64,000 bases of DNA from Brevibacterium album DSM 18261 (GCF_000426445.1 NZ_KE384526.1:543213-607212), one strand, 5' to 3'; counted from the stretch's first letter, positions 46,215-55,590 are shown. Translations and numbers: made by a program. The notes: generated by a model not told the origin, from the sequence alone.

Positions 46215-46243
46215 ACTGTACCGGCGTGTCGCAAGGCGTGCAA
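46215..46243 (-). promoter_or_regulatory. Candidate promoter of rpoBC
   Basis: Minus strand TTGCAC (46238-46243) and TACAGT (46215-46220) spaced by exactly 17 nt. The same -10 hexamer and spacing are found for rplJL. Strong housekeeping sigma-factor match. Confidence 0.7.
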
Positions 46244-46313
46244 GCCGGCTGTGGTAAGCTCGCTCACTTCCCGGAAACGCCCAGGTCAGAAGCCATGCGC
46301 CGCGGCGGAGCGC

Positions 46314-47585
46314 TCATTCCCTGCCGTCCGCTTCCCACACCACGGTGAAGGCGCGGGGGACGAACCCCGCCGCCCGGTTCACCGCGAGCATCGGCAGGTT
46401 CTCGACCGCGTTCCAGGTGCAGACCGCGGATATCTCGGGACGCAGCCGGCGCAGCTGCGCGGCGTTCGCGCGCTTGAGCGCGGTCGCGAAGCCCCGCCCC
46501 CGGGCCTCCGGGCGGACGACCGTGATCTCCTGGTGCGCCAGCGGGACCCCCGCCGTGTGCTCGAACACGGTGAACCCCAGCAGACGCCCGTCCTCCCGGT
46601 CCGCGAGCGCGGTGACGATCGCCTCGATGCCGGCAGCGCGCACTCCCTCATCCGTCCGCCGCACGCGCTCCTCGTCCCAGACCGCGGGCGTGAAGGCGGC
46701 ACCGCCCAGCGGCTGGGTGGCCGAGAAGACGGTGCGGAGGTCCGCCATCTGGGCCCTGTGCTCCGGCGGCGTCTCACCGTGCCACTGCACGAAGTCGCAG
46801 CCCGCCGGCACCGGCGGGAGCTGCGCGGGGACCGCGGCCAGTTCCATCACGGAGAACCTCTCCATCTGGACCGCGCGGAAGCCCGCCTCGCGCATGAGCC
46901 GCACCTGGGGATCATCGGCGGGCACGGAGCCGGTTCCGGAGGCGACGGGAAGGAGTTCGCCGGCCTCCGCCTCGGCCTCGGTCAGCAGCCGGTATCGCGG
47001 ACCGGGCCCGAGGCGCTCCGGGCTCCTCCGGGACGGCCCGTGCGCCTCCGCATCGGCCCGCTCCCCCGAGCCTGCGAGCGCCGGCCCGAGTCCCGCGGCC
47101 GAGAACAGCGGCTGCGGGGCGAACACGCAGTGCAGGGGGCGGCCCAGCTCGCGGGCACGGGCGCGGGCATCTGCGAGCACGGCTCCGTGGAGCACCGTGT
47201 CGAACTCCTCATCGCCCGGGCCGCCGGTGGCGGGATGCGCGCCTCGCGGCGGCACCAGCACCTCGATCTCGGCGAGCTCCAGGTTGTCGAGCAGAGGCAT
47301 GTGCAGCATCCAGGCGCCTACGGGCGCCTCCTCGCCGCCGGCCCGGACGAGGGCGGCTTCTCTGTGCTGGTTCGCGTCCGCGGCCCAGCGCCGACGCCGC
47401 GTCTGCGCGGGCTCCGCCAGATCGGGTGTGCCGAGCTCCGCCGCACAGGTGGCGCGGTCGAGTGCTGCGAGGGCCTCGTGGAACGTCGCGTGCGCGGCCT
47501 CCTCCTCGGGCAGGAGCCTCTCCCCCGAGGCGTCATCGCCGGGCAGATCGGCGGAGCGGAGGAAGCGCAGTGCCGGTTGCGTCAT
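46314..47585 (-). CDS. GNAT-family N-acetyltransferase (probably two GNAT domains)
   Basis: 423 residues from the ATG at 47585, which stands 6 nt behind a -10 box; the open frame reaches 47903 without conserved sequence. The C-terminal domain has the acetyl-CoA site VRPEARGRGFATALKRAN (about 358-375) and the typical CTWNAVENLPMLAVNRAAGF block. The N-terminal half (MLHMPLLDNLELAEIEVLVP) resembles the first, often degenerate domain of tandem GNAT proteins of actinobacteria. The substrate is unknown. It lies between rpoB and the divergent MBL gene. Confidence 0.8.
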   Translation of the reverse strand: MTQPALRFLRSADLPGDDASGERLLPEEEAAHATFHEALAALDRATCAAELGTPDLAEPAQTRRRRWAADANQHREAALVRAGGEEAPVGAWMLHMPLLDNLELAEIEVLVPPRGAHPATGGPGDEEFDTVLHGAVLADARARARELGRPLHCVFAPQPLFSAAGLGPALAGSGERADAEAHGPSRRSPERLGPGPRYRLLTEAEAEAGELLPVASGTGSVPADDPQVRLMREAGFRAVQMERFSVMELAAVPAQLPPVPAGCDFVQWHGETPPEHRAQMADLRTVFSATQPLGGAAFTPAVWDEERVRRTDEGVRAAGIEAIVTALADREDGRLLGFTVFEHTAGVPLAHQEITVVRPEARGRGFATALKRANAAQLRRLRPEISAVCTWNAVENLPMLAVNRAAGFVPRAFTVVWEADGRE

Positions 47586-47591
47586 GGTCCG

Positions 47592-47597
47592 AGCGTA
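47592..47597 (-). promoter_or_regulatory. -10 box of the GNAT gene (leaderless)
   Basis: Minus strand TACGCT, 6 nt before the ATG at 47585, no SD. It places the transcription start at or next to the start codon. Confidence 0.5.
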
Positions 47598-47687
47598 GCG
47601 GGGCACGAGCTGCGAGGACAGACCGCCCGGGCTTCGGCGACGGCCGCGCAGCGCCGGGTCGGCAGAGGCCCCGAACGGCGGCAGTGC

Positions 47688-47693
47688 GAGAAT
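47688..47693 (+). promoter_or_regulatory. -10 box of the MBL gene (leaderless)
   Basis: GAGAAT, 6 nt before the ATG at 47700, no SD. The identical hexamer at the identical distance precedes the P-loop gene at 61733. Confidence 0.45.
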
Positions 47694-47699
47694 GGCCCC

Positions 47700-48497
47700 A
47701 TGCCCGCCGCCCCGCACCCCTCCGTCCACGTCCTCTCCTCCGACCCCGTGCGCCTCAACTCGACCCTCGTGACCGGGGCCGAGACCGCCCTGCTGATCGA
47801 CACGGGCGCCGGTCCCGCACACGCCGCGCGCATCCTGGCGGCCGTCCGGACGCTCACGGACCTCCCCCTCATCGTCGCCAACACGCACGACCACTGGGAC
47901 CACTTCTTCGGCAACGCCCTCTTCGCGGAGTCAGGGGTCACGGAGTTCCTCGCCTCGCCGGCATTCGTCCGGGACTGCGCCGGCTCCGCCTGGCTCCAGC
48001 ACGCAGAGGCCTCCGAGTACGAGCTCGCACTGCCCGCCCCGGAGCACCTGCTCGTGGACATGACGGCCGTGCAGGACGGCGACACGCTCGATCTGGGCGG
48101 GGGCGAGGCGGAGTTCCTCGTCCTCTCCGGGCACACGGACACGGACCTCGCCGTGCGCGTCGGGCCGGTCGTCATCACGGGCGACCTTCTGGAGGAGGGC
48201 GCTCCCCCGGCGATCGGCGCCGAGGCGACCCCCGTCGCCTGGACGCGCTCGCTCGCGCGCCTGCTGGCGCTGCCGGGGGCCGATGTCTTCGTGCCCGGAC
48301 ACGGCCGGCCCGTCGGCAGGGCCTTCGTGCAGACGCAGCTCACCGACCTCGCCGCCTTCGCCGCGGACGAGACCGAAGAGACCGAACTGCCGGCGCGGTT
48401 CGCGGCTGACCCGCCGCACGGCGAGGCACCCGGGCACGCGGAGGGCGGGGCGAGCGGCCGGACGTCATTCGGGGTTCGCATCACGCGGGTGGTCTGA
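47700..48497 (+). CDS. Metallo-beta-lactamase-fold hydrolase
   Basis: 265 residues. The metal-binding set of the MBL fold is complete: NTHDHWDHFFGN (HxHxDH), SGHTDTDL, VITGDLLEEG with the bridging Asp and VPGHGRPVG. It is probably a glyoxalase-II-like or related hydrolase; the sequence does not define a substrate, and it is not a classical beta-lactamase. The start at 47700 follows a -10 box by 6 nt; the frame is open further 5' but those residues overlap the antisense GNAT gene and are not conserved-looking. Ends before the shared terminator with rplL. Confidence 0.82.
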   Translation: MPAAPHPSVHVLSSDPVRLNSTLVTGAETALLIDTGAGPAHAARILAAVRTLTDLPLIVANTHDHWDHFFGNALFAESGVTEFLASPAFVRDCAGSAWLQHAEASEYELALPAPEHLLVDMTAVQDGDTLDLGGGEAEFLVLSGHTDTDLAVRVGPVVITGDLLEEGAPPAIGAEATPVAWTRSLARLLALPGADVFVPGHGRPVGRAFVQTQLTDLAAFAADETEETELPARFAADPPHGEAPGHAEGGASGRTSFGVRITRVV

Positions 48498-48576
48498 CAG
48501 GGGCGCACCGTGGCGATCACGGGCCCTGGCAGCCGTGTGCCGCCGACATGCGCGGGACGACCTTCCCGGAATCGAC

Positions 48577-48610
48577 GAAGGCCCCCGTCCCGTTCGGGAC
48601 GAGGGCCTTC
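48577..48610. terminator. Bidirectional terminator between the MBL gene and rplL
   Basis: A 15-bp stem with one mismatch (48577-48591 with 48596-48610), 4-nt loop, between convergent genes. Confidence 0.7.
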
Positions 48611-48685
48611 GTGAGCGAAGCGCCTCTGCGGTGCGGCGCGCGATTCAGCCCCGAGGGGCCGGGCGCACGCCGCCCGCAGCGGAGA

Positions 48686-49072
48686 TCACTTGAGGGTGAC
48701 GGTGGCGCCGGCGCCCTCGAGGGCCTCCTTGGCCTTCTCCGCTGCGTCCTTGGCGACGCCCTCGAGGACGGCTGCCGGAGCGCTGTCGACGAGGTCCTTG
48801 GCCTCCTTGAGGCCGAGCGAGGTCAGTCCGCGGACCTCCTTGATGACCGGGACCTTCTTCTCGCCGGCCGACTCGAGGACGACGTCGAACTCGGTCTGCT
48901 CCTCGGCAGCGGCCTCACCGGCACCGCCGGCGGCGGGAGCGGCGACAGCTGCGACGGGGGCAGCGGCCTCGACCTCGAAGGTCTCCTCGAACTGCTTGAC
49001 GAAGTCGGAGAGCTCGATGAGCGAGAGCTCCTTGAAAGCCTCGATGAGCTCTGCCGGGGTGAGCTTAGCCAT
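48686..49072 (-). CDS. rplL: 50S ribosomal protein L7/L12
   Basis: 128 residues. The stalk protein that recruits translation GTPases: N-terminal dimerisation domain [20 protein letters not shown], Ala-rich hinge, C-terminal domain [40 protein letters not shown]. It follows rplJ by 67 nt, the usual pair. Confidence 0.98.
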   Translation of the reverse strand: MAKLTPAELIEAFKELSLIELSDFVKQFEETFEVEAAAPVAAVAAPAAGGAGEAAAEEQTEFDVVLESAGEKKVPVIKEVRGLTSLGLKEAKDLVDSAPAAVLEGVAKDAAEKAKEALEGAGATVTLK

Positions 49073-49139
49073 AGTGGCTGTCCTTCCGTTAGTGGTCGCG
49101 CTCAGTCAGCGCGGCCTGAGGGGGTATGGGGTGTCAGGC

Positions 49140-49682
49140 TCAGGCGTCGGACGCCGGCGCCTCGTCGGCGCCGCCGTTCTTCTCGCGCAGAGCATCGACG
49201 GTTCGCACGGCCTTGACCAGCGGGGCGGTGAACATGTAGGCAGCCTGGTAGAGGCTTGCCTTCATGGCGCCGGCTGCCTTGGCAAGCAGCACCTCGCGGG
49301 ACTCAAGATCGGCGAGCTTGTTGATGTCCTCAGCGGACAGGGCGGAGCCTTCGAAGACACCGGCCTTGATGATGAGCTGAGGATTCGCCTTGGCGAAGTC
49401 ACGCAGAGCCTTCGCGGCCTCGGAGGGCTCGCCCTTGACGTACGCAATGGCGGTGGGGCCATTGAGGTGTCCGTCGAAGGCGTCGATCCCTGCTTCCTTG
49501 GCAGCGATGGCGGTCAGCGTGTTCTTCACCACGGCGTAGGTCGCGTTCTCGCCCAGAGCGCTGCGCAGATTCTTCATCTGCGCAACGGTGAGCCCGCGGT
49601 ACTCGGTCAGCACGGCGGCGTCGGAGGACTCAAGCTCCTGCTTGATCTCCGCGACCGCGGCTGCCTTGTCAGGCCTCGCCAT
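49140..49682 (-). CDS. rplJ: 50S ribosomal protein L10
   Basis: 180 residues from the ATG at 49682 (AAGGA upstream); the frame is open further 5' through the leader. It binds L7/L12 dimers via its C-terminal helix and 23S rRNA with L11. Core: [40 protein letters not shown] and [20 protein letters not shown]. It is cut off from rplK-rplA by about 4.5 kb of unrelated genes. Confidence 0.97.
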   Translation of the reverse strand: MARPDKAAAVAEIKQELESSDAAVLTEYRGLTVAQMKNLRSALGENATYAVVKNTLTAIAAKEAGIDAFDGHLNGPTAIAYVKGEPSEAAKALRDFAKANPQLIIKAGVFEGSALSAEDINKLADLESREVLLAKAAGAMKASLYQAAYMFTAPLVKAVRTVDALREKNGGADEAPASDA

Positions 49683-49882
49683 GGCATTCCTTTCGTCTGT
49701 GTCGGCGCCCCGGACGCATGAGAAAAGCGCCTCACGCACAGGCATGAGACGCTCACTGGGTTCGCAGTGCTCTCGCACCGACAGAAAGGTCATCACCTGC
49801 GCGGGCCACTCTCATGAGTCTTCGTCCGCAGGCACCCTCCTCGAGGAGCAGGGCATCCGCAGAGACCGACGGTCTTGGGCAG
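49683..49882 (-). promoter_or_regulatory. rplJL leader, probable L10 autoregulatory leader RNA
   Basis: About 200 nt between the rplJL promoter and rplJ, without a credible ORF. It starts with an AGACCG..CGGTCT hairpin (minus strand, near 49861-49876) and has further pairing segments. L10 leaders of this size and place, bound by the L10-L12 complex, are widespread in bacteria; the assignment here rests on position and hairpin, not on a motif search. Confidence 0.45.
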
Positions 49883-49888
49883 TCACCC

Positions 49889-49917
49889 ACTGTACGCGCA
49901 CCGGCACCCCAGCGCAA
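49889..49917 (-). promoter_or_regulatory. Candidate promoter of rplJL
   Basis: Minus strand TTGCGC (49912-49917) and TACAGT (49889-49894), 17-nt spacer. It parallels the rpoBC promoter in -10 sequence and spacing. Confidence 0.65.
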
Positions 49918-50012
49918 AGTCTGGCCCGCGAGGCCTGCGTCACAGCGCGAGGCCGCCCCCGAGCGGCCGCGCCGGCCTCGCGGCACCGGTCCGCGGTCCC
50001 ACGCCTCACCGC

Positions 50013-50018
50013 TAGGCT
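50013..50018 (+). promoter_or_regulatory. -10 box of the DedA gene (leaderless)
   Basis: TAGGCT, 6 nt before the ATG at 50025, no SD between. Confidence 0.55.
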
Positions 50019-50024
50019 GGTGCG

Positions 50025-50621
50025 ATGCACGAAGTCCAGGACCTCGTCCTCAGTCTGGTGGGCTCCCCCTGGCTCTATCCCGTCTTCGCCTGCGCCATCG
50101 CCGTCTCCGCGGTGATCCCGCCGGTCCCGTCCAGCGCGCTCATCGTGGCCCTGGGCGCCGTCAACGCGCACACCGGGAACCCGGACTTCCTGCTCGTCCT
50201 GCTCTGCGGCACCGCGGGCTCCGTCCTCGGCGACCACGTCCTCTACCTGCTGGGACAGCGCCGCGACTTCCGCCGCTGGCCCGTCGTCCGCTCCGAGTCG
50301 AGCGCGCGGCGCCTCGACGCGCTCTCCACCCGCCTCGCGGAAGGAGGCGTGCTCATCAGCATCGTCTCGCGCTTCATCCCGCTGGGCCGCACGCTCATCT
50401 CGCTCCTCGCAGGCGGGGAGTCCATGGAGCTCGACCGCTGGTTCCGGCTCACGCTCACTGCCGGCGCGATCTGGACGGCGTACTCGGCGGCGTTCGGGTG
50501 GCTGTCTGCCCGCTGGCTGCCGCTGCCCATGTGGGCCGCCGTGGGCATCGCGATCGGCGGCTCGCTCCTGCTCAGTCCGCTCCTCTCCCGCCTCAGCGAA
50601 CGGCTGGTCCACAGTCGCTGA
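50025..50621 (+). CDS. DedA/VTT-family membrane protein
   Basis: 198 residues with about four to five hydrophobic segments. The DedA signature region is SRFIPLGRTLISLLAGGESM with the conserved Arg of R(F/Y)xPxxR, preceded by the reentrant loop IPPVPSSALIVALGAVNAHT and GSVLGDHVLYLLG. DedA proteins are linked to undecaprenyl-phosphate or phospholipid flipping and membrane potential. The protein is expected in the cytoplasmic membrane. It is a single gene with a leaderless promoter, on the strand opposite to the ribosomal genes. Confidence 0.82.
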   Translation: MHEVQDLVLSLVGSPWLYPVFACAIAVSAVIPPVPSSALIVALGAVNAHTGNPDFLLVLLCGTAGSVLGDHVLYLLGQRRDFRRWPVVRSESSARRLDALSTRLAEGGVLISIVSRFIPLGRTLISLLAGGESMELDRWFRLTLTAGAIWTAYSAAFGWLSARWLPLPMWAAVGIAIGGSLLLSPLLSRLSERLVHSR

Positions 50622-50641
50622 GCAGGCCCCCGCCGAGGCTT

Positions 50642-51817
50642 TCAGCGCGCCTGCTCGCCCCTGTCGGTGCCGATGAGCTCGACGAGGTCGCCGCCCACCG
50701 CGCCGAACAGCGTGCGCGCCCACACGCTGTCCCCCTGGACGTACGGGACCCCGTCCTCGAGCAGCCATGCCGGCTCCCGTCCCGCGCGCAGATCGGCGGC
50801 GCAGTCGGCGCACACCGGGATGCGCGCGCCGCGGTGTCCCTCCACGGGTGCATCGGCCACGGACGCCGACCGGCCGTGGCCGGGATCGACCACGCACAGC
50901 CGGGCCGGATCCTCGGCCCTCCGGCGGCCGCTGCCGAGCGCCCGCCTCCCGCCCGTCGCCTCGACCTCGGCGATGTCGTGCGCCGCGGTGCGCAGCAGCA
51001 CGAGCGCACCCGAGAGGTCCGCACGGCTCGCAGCCGGGTCGTCGACGATCCGGCCCGCGAGCGCGTATGCGTCGAGCCCGTGGGTCACCCGGGCGGACAG
51101 CTCCGGGGCGAGGCTCACGGTGTCGAGCTCGGACAGCCGGCGCGCGATGTCGAGGCTGTCCGCCGAGAGCTCCCGGCGCATCTCCTCGCGCCTGACCCGC
51201 GAGGCGCTGCGGAGGAGGGAGGCGGGCAGCTCGTACCGGGGCACCGGCTTCCGCCGCCGGCGGCGCACCCCGAAAGCGACGGCGATCGCGACCGCGAGCA
51301 CGAGCGGCACCATCACGAGGGCGTAGACGAGGTCCGTGCCCAGGCCGACGTACTCCGTGCGCGGGGCCGGTGCCGGGGCGTGCTCCAGGCCCGTGCTGTG
51401 CTCGGTCACCTCGAAGTCCTCGTCCGCGAGCGAGTCCAGCACGCCCTGCAGCCGGCTCACGCCCTCATTGCCCGTGCCCGAACCCCGGTCGCCGGCCTCG
51501 ATGCGCTGGTGCACCTCGCGGCTGAGCTCCGCGTCGTCGAGCTCCACCTTGCTCGTGACGAAGGAGCTGCCCGGCTCGACGATGAGGTAGACGCCCTCCT
51601 CCGCGCCCAGCTGACCGTGCACGAGGGTGGCAAGGTCGAGGTCGCGCTGGTCCCTGCCCGTGACGATCGCGTACACGGGCCAGTCGACGGCCGCGGCCTT
51701 CGCCTCGAGCTCCTCGCGGGCGGCCTGCGGCACGAGGTACTCCGCCTCGGGATCGATCCACACCTGGCCGCTCTCCAGCCCGGCCGCGATCTCACCGGCG
51801 TACTCCAGCGGTGTCAT
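50642..51817 (-). CDS. Membrane protein with C-terminal Cys-rich module, paralogous to its neighbour
   Basis: 391 residues, not a family I can name. Residues 1-155 form an alpha/beta domain (VDWPVYAIVTGR, GVYLIVEPGSSF) predicted to lie outside. One transmembrane helix follows (about 161-183) with RRRRRK directly after it, so the rest is cytoplasmic. The C-terminal module LCVVDPGHGRSASV and IPVCADCAADL (Cys308, Cys336, Cys339) looks like a small metal-binding ribbon and recurs in the upstream protein as LCFFDPFHGRAVG and PACRDC. The ATG overlaps the stop of that gene by 4 nt (ATGA), so the two are co-translated. Function unknown; a sensory or secretion-linked complex is only a guess. Confidence 0.65.
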   Translation of the reverse strand: MTPLEYAGEIAAGLESGQVWIDPEAEYLVPQAAREELEAKAAAVDWPVYAIVTGRDQRDLDLATLVHGQLGAEEGVYLIVEPGSSFVTSKVELDDAELSREVHQRIEAGDRGSGTGNEGVSRLQGVLDSLADEDFEVTEHSTGLEHAPAPAPRTEYVGLGTDLVYALVMVPLVLAVAIAVAFGVRRRRRKPVPRYELPASLLRSASRVRREEMRRELSADSLDIARRLSELDTVSLAPELSARVTHGLDAYALAGRIVDDPAASRADLSGALVLLRTAAHDIAEVEATGGRRALGSGRRRAEDPARLCVVDPGHGRSASVADAPVEGHRGARIPVCADCAADLRAGREPAWLLEDGVPYVQGDSVWARTLFGAVGGDLVELIGTDRGEQAR

Positions 51818-54007
51818 GACTGCTTCCCCTTCTCGCTCCTGGCATGGCGCACACCGCGGATGAGGGCACCGGCGATCCCGCCGACCGTCACCGCGCCGAG
51901 GGCCCCGATGAGCGCGCCCTTCGCCCAGTTGCCCACGGGATAGCCCATGACGGTGGGACCGAGCGGCGGCTCCTCCGCGCTCCCCCGGTCCTCGTGGGTC
52001 ACGGGGGCGGCCGCCGGGTCCGGGGCCAGCCGGGCGTCGAGGTCCGCGACCTCCCGCTGTGCGTCCCGCAGACCCGTGTGCTCGCCCGTCGTCGACCAGC
52101 CGGGGTCGCTGCGGGCGCCGTTCTCGCGCATGTCGTAGCGGTACTCGTCCCACGGCCTCCACGAGTCCGCGTACTCGGGCAGGGCCATGCCCGAGGCCGC
52201 CGTGGCGTTCTCCGTCTCGTAGACGGCGATCACCGCGCCGGGTTCGGCGAGCTCGGCCGCGATGCGGGCGGTGAAGACCTCGGGGGAAGCGGAGCCGTCC
52301 GTGTCCGAGGACTGCAGCACCGCGACGGACACGTGCTCGGCCTCCCCTGCGGCCTCCGCGAGGGCCGCGAGCTGCCCCTGGTCCAGCGCCGGCTCCAGCA
52401 GCGGGTCCACGTGGAATCCGGTCTCGTCCAGCTGCTCCGCGATCTCCTGCGGACGGGTCCGGTCGTAGTCGGCCTGCGTCTCCGGCCCCTGCTGAGGCTC
52501 GAACAGGCGCGGCTCCTCGTACTCGTGGATGACGACGGACGCGGCACCGCCCAGCACCGCGGAGAGGACGATGAGGATCCCGGCCGCGAGGCCGCGGAAG
52601 AGCGCCTCTCCCCTCCCCATTCCGTGCACGCCCGCCGGATCGGCTCCGGCGGTCGCATGGGAGGACCGCCGCGCTCCGGCGGTGAGCGCCGCGACACCTG
52701 CCGGTGCGGCTCCGCCTCCGGACGGCTGGGCGGCGACGACCTCGCTCAGGGATGACAGCGTACCGAGGCCGCAGCGGGCATAGGCGTCGTCGAGCTCCCA
52801 GTACGGGACGGGCGCACCCGCCCCTCTGCGCCGGCCGGGCACCATGAGGGCGCGCGGAGGCTCGCCTGCGGCATCCCGCCGCCGGCAGTCCCGGCAGGCG
52901 GGCACGTCGAAGGCCCCGGTGCCGCGGCCCCGTGCATCGAGCCGCACCGTCCCGACCGCCCTGCCGTGGAAGGGGTCGAAGAAGCACAGCGGCGAGAGCA
53001 CCGGCTGCGCCCCCGCCCTGCGCTGTTCGGCCAGCTGTGCATCCAGTGCGCGGAGGGCCGCGGCCTCGGTGACCGGCACATGCTCCGCGCACGCCTGCTG
53101 CGCCTCTGCCGGGCTCAGCTGCGGGTCAGCCAGGGACGGGGCCGCCGCCAGGATGCGGGCGACGAGCTGTGCACGCGCGCGGCCGAGGTCCTCCGGGTTC
53201 CCCGCCTCCGCCGGATCGGGCAGCTGCGGCGATGCGTGCAGGGCGGACATCAGCCGCTTCGCCTGCCCGCTGCCGAGCGTGCTGGGCACGACCGCGTCCT
53301 CGGCGGCCAGGGCCCCCCCGCTCCGCCCTGCTTCTCCGGGCGATCGCCCAAGCGACCGCCGCGGCGCCGCCCACCGCCACCGTGCTGGCCACGAGGCCGT
53401 CGGCGCCGCCGGGCGTGTGGGTCTCGAAATAGCGGCCCGTGCCGGCCTCGATCCGCCGGGACACGTAGTCGCCGAGGCTGGGCGGGTCCGCGCTCCGCAG
53501 CCAGGCCTGCCCCGCGGCCGCCGCATACTCGACATAGGGCTCGGGGCGCACCCTGAAATCGGCCTCGATCTCGAGCGCCTCCCCCAGGCGGAACAGCCGG
53601 TCGCTCACACCGCGCGCACCGACCGCGTGCACCGCGGGATCAGGGGTGGCGCCGTCGGCGGCGAAGGCCGCGAGCACGCCCTCGCCGTCCGCGAACAGCT
53701 CCGCGGCCGCGCGCTGCATGACGTCGACGGGGTAGGTGACGTTCTGCCCCGTCGCAGGCGCCGGGAGCCCGTAGTGCACGAGCACGGCGACGGGCACGGA
53801 GGCGGTCTCCGCCGCCGCCCGCACCTTCGCGGCGAAGCCGGCGGGGAGCCATGCTGCCAGTCCCGGGTCCACGGCGAGGCCGGTGCGGCGCAGATCAGCG
53901 CCGTAGAGCTCGAGCAGCGCCGCCGCGGCGGCCTGCGTGCGCGCGGGGTCGAGGGAGCCGTCCTCGGCGGGAGGCGCATAGGAGGCCTGCGGTGAGGGCG
54001 CGGTCAT
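51814..54007 (-). pseudogene. Frameshifted multi-domain membrane protein (one gene in two frames)
   Basis: The start is MTAPSPQASYAPPAEDG at 54007, 7 nt behind a -10 box. The first frame gives an extracytoplasmic domain (VPVAVLVHYGLPAPATGQ) and a membrane helix (GLVASTVAVGGAAAVAWAIA) and then turns into Arg/Gly nonsense. The second frame takes over with GALAAEDAVVPSTLGSGQAK and runs to the stop at 51814. The switch falls in a run of seven C (53313-53319); removing one base joins both into about 730 residues. The joined protein has a Cys module (LCFFDPFHGRAVG, PACRDC), a second helix (ILIVLSAVLGGAASVVIH), a second outer domain and a final helix. It may be a real mutation or a homopolymer sequencing error; the rest looks intact. 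Confidence 0.7.
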
Positions 54008-54014
54008 GCACGTC

Positions 54015-54020
54015 AGTATC
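54015..54020 (-). promoter_or_regulatory. -10 box of the frameshifted gene (leaderless)
   Basis: Minus strand GATACT, 7 nt before the ATG at 54007, no SD. The same hexamer precedes the Xre gene at 61436. Confidence 0.45.
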
Positions 54021-54095
54021 CCAGAGCGGGACAGCGCCCGAGGCGCACACGGGTGTCAGCTCCGGCACACGGCCGACGGCCCTCGCCGGAGACGA

Positions 54096-54133
54096 CACCG
54101 GCCCCCTCCGCTGTGGGGCGGAGGGGGCCGGTG
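54096..54133 (-). terminator. Terminator after rplA
   Basis: A perfect 16-bp GC-rich stem (54096-54111 with 54118-54133), 6-nt loop, 30 nt past the rplA stop. The strongest hairpin in the window; it ends the secE-nusG-rplKA unit. Confidence 0.75.
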
Positions 54134-54163
54134 CGGGCCGAGCTGCTGCTCAGCCGGCTGCGA

Positions 54164-54859
54164 TCACGCGCGCAGAGCGGCGACGTCCAGGGGGACGCCG
54201 GGGCCGTTCGTGGTCGTGACGGTCGCCTTGGTGATGTAGCGGCCCTTCGACGAGGACGGCTTGAGGCGGTTGACCTCTTCCAGGGCGGCGTCGAAGTTCT
54301 GCTGCAGCTGCTCAGCGGAGAAGGAGGTCTTCCCGATGATGAAGTGCAGGTTCGAGTGCTTGTCGACGCGGAACTCGATCTTGCCGCCCTTGATGTCGGA
54401 CACGGCCTTGGCCACGTCCATGGTGACGGTGCCGGTCTTGGGGTTGGGCATGAGGCCGCGGGGACCCAGCACCTTGCCCAGACGGCCGACCTTGCCCATC
54501 ATGTCCGGGGTCGCGACGGCTGCATCGAAATCGGTGAAGCCGCCGGCCACCTTCTCCAGCAGGTCATCGGAGCCGACGTAGTCGGCACCTGCCTCGCGAG
54601 CGGCCTCCGCCTTGTCACCGGCGGCGAAGACGAGGACCGTGGCCGTCTTGCCGGTGCCGTTGGGGAGGTTGACGGTGCCGCGCACCATCTGGTCGGCCTT
54701 GCGGGGGTCGACGCCCAGGCGCAGGGCCACCTCGACGGTGGCGTCGAACTTCGCCACGGAGGTGTCCTTGGCCAGGGTGATCGCCTGTGCCGGCTCGTAG
54801 TGCGTGTCTGCCGCGATCTTCTCGGCAGCGGCCCTGTAGGCCTTTGAGCGCTTTGCCAT
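54164..54859 (-). CDS. rplA: 50S ribosomal protein L1
   Basis: 231 residues. L1 forms the mobile stalk at the E site and can repress its own mRNA. Landmarks: [59 protein letters not shown] and [19 protein letters not shown]. It follows rplK by 70 nt. Confidence 0.98.
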   Translation of the reverse strand: MAKRSKAYRAAAEKIAADTHYEPAQAITLAKDTSVAKFDATVEVALRLGVDPRKADQMVRGTVNLPNGTGKTATVLVFAAGDKAEAAREAGADYVGSDDLLEKVAGGFTDFDAAVATPDMMGKVGRLGKVLGPRGLMPNPKTGTVTMDVAKAVSDIKGGKIEFRVDKHSNLHFIIGKTSFSAEQLQQNFDAALEEVNRLKPSSSKGRYITKATVTTTNGPGVPLDVAALRA

Positions 54860-54929
54860 CTGCTTCTTCTCCTAGCAGTAGTGGTGCGGGTCGCGCAGAC
54901 CCTGCCACAGTGGGTGAGGTGAGCGGGGC

Positions 54930-55367
54930 TCAGGCCTCGACGTCGGTGGTGATGCCCATCGAGCGAGCGGTGCCCGCGATGATCTTGGTCGCGGCCTCGA
55001 TGCTGTTCGCGTTGAGGTCGGGCTGCTTCATCTCCGCGATCTCGCGCACCTGGTCCGCGGACAGGTGTCCGACCTTCGCGGTGTGCGGCGTCGCCGAGCC
55101 GGACTTCACGCCTGCGGCCTTCTTGATGAGCTCAGCCGCCGGCGGGGTCTTCGTGATGAAGGTGAAGGAGCGGTCCTCGTAGACGGTGATCTCCACGGGG
55201 ATGACGTTCCCCCGCTGCGACTCCGTCGCGGCGTTGTACGCCTTGCAGAACTCCATGATGTTGACGCCGTGCTGACCAAGCGCCGGGCCGATCGGAGGAG
55301 CCGGGTTGGCGGCGCCTGCCTGGATCTGCAGCTTGATCAGACCGGAGACCTTCTTCTTGGGAGGCAT
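54930..55367 (-). CDS. rplK: 50S ribosomal protein L11
   Basis: 145 residues from the ATG at 55367; the frame is open further 5' without conservation. It is part of the GTPase-associated centre and target region of thiopeptides. [40 protein letters not shown] and the flexible-linker prolines are intact. A gap of 223 nt separates it from nusG. Confidence 0.98.
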   Translation of the reverse strand: MPPKKKVSGLIKLQIQAGAANPAPPIGPALGQHGVNIMEFCKAYNAATESQRGNVIPVEITVYEDRSFTFITKTPPAAELIKKAAGVKSGSATPHTAKVGHLSADQVREIAEMKQPDLNANSIEAATKIIAGTARSMGITTDVEA

Positions 55368-55466
55368 GTTCGGTCCTTTTCTTCCGTGTTGCCGTGACCC
55401 GCACGCATCTCGCGCGGGACGGGTCCGGTCCGACCCCTCCGATGCGGAGCCGAACCAAACCCCACC

Positions 55467-55523
55467 AGTATTCCACGGAAGAGCACCCGGTCGCGAATCC
55501 TGTGAGGAACCGCACCAGGTGCT
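55467..55523 (-). promoter_or_regulatory. Candidate nusG end hairpin and -10 box for rplK
   Basis: In the 223-nt nusG-rplK gap, a 9-bp stem (55482-55490 with 55515-55523, one G-U pair) is followed on the minus strand by AATACT (55467-55472), about 100 nt before rplK. No good -35 is seen. It may give rplKA a secondary promoter. Confidence 0.35.
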
Positions 55524-55590
55524 CTGCACGCGGACTGGATGGTCCGTAGGGGGCGCTGCGCCCCGGGGAGCGGCCGGAGGCCGCGGGGAC

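Noticed and set aside
46203..47699. 5' extension of the MBL hydrolase gene
   Set aside because: It lies antisense to the GNAT gene and has no MBL-like sequence; the start at 47700 has its own -10 box.
52230..52620. Separate gene starting at the ATG at 52620 (MGRGEALFRG) within the frameshifted protein
   Set aside because: No SD is visible and the frame runs on without a stop from the preceding Cys module, so a fusion is more likely; not fully excluded.
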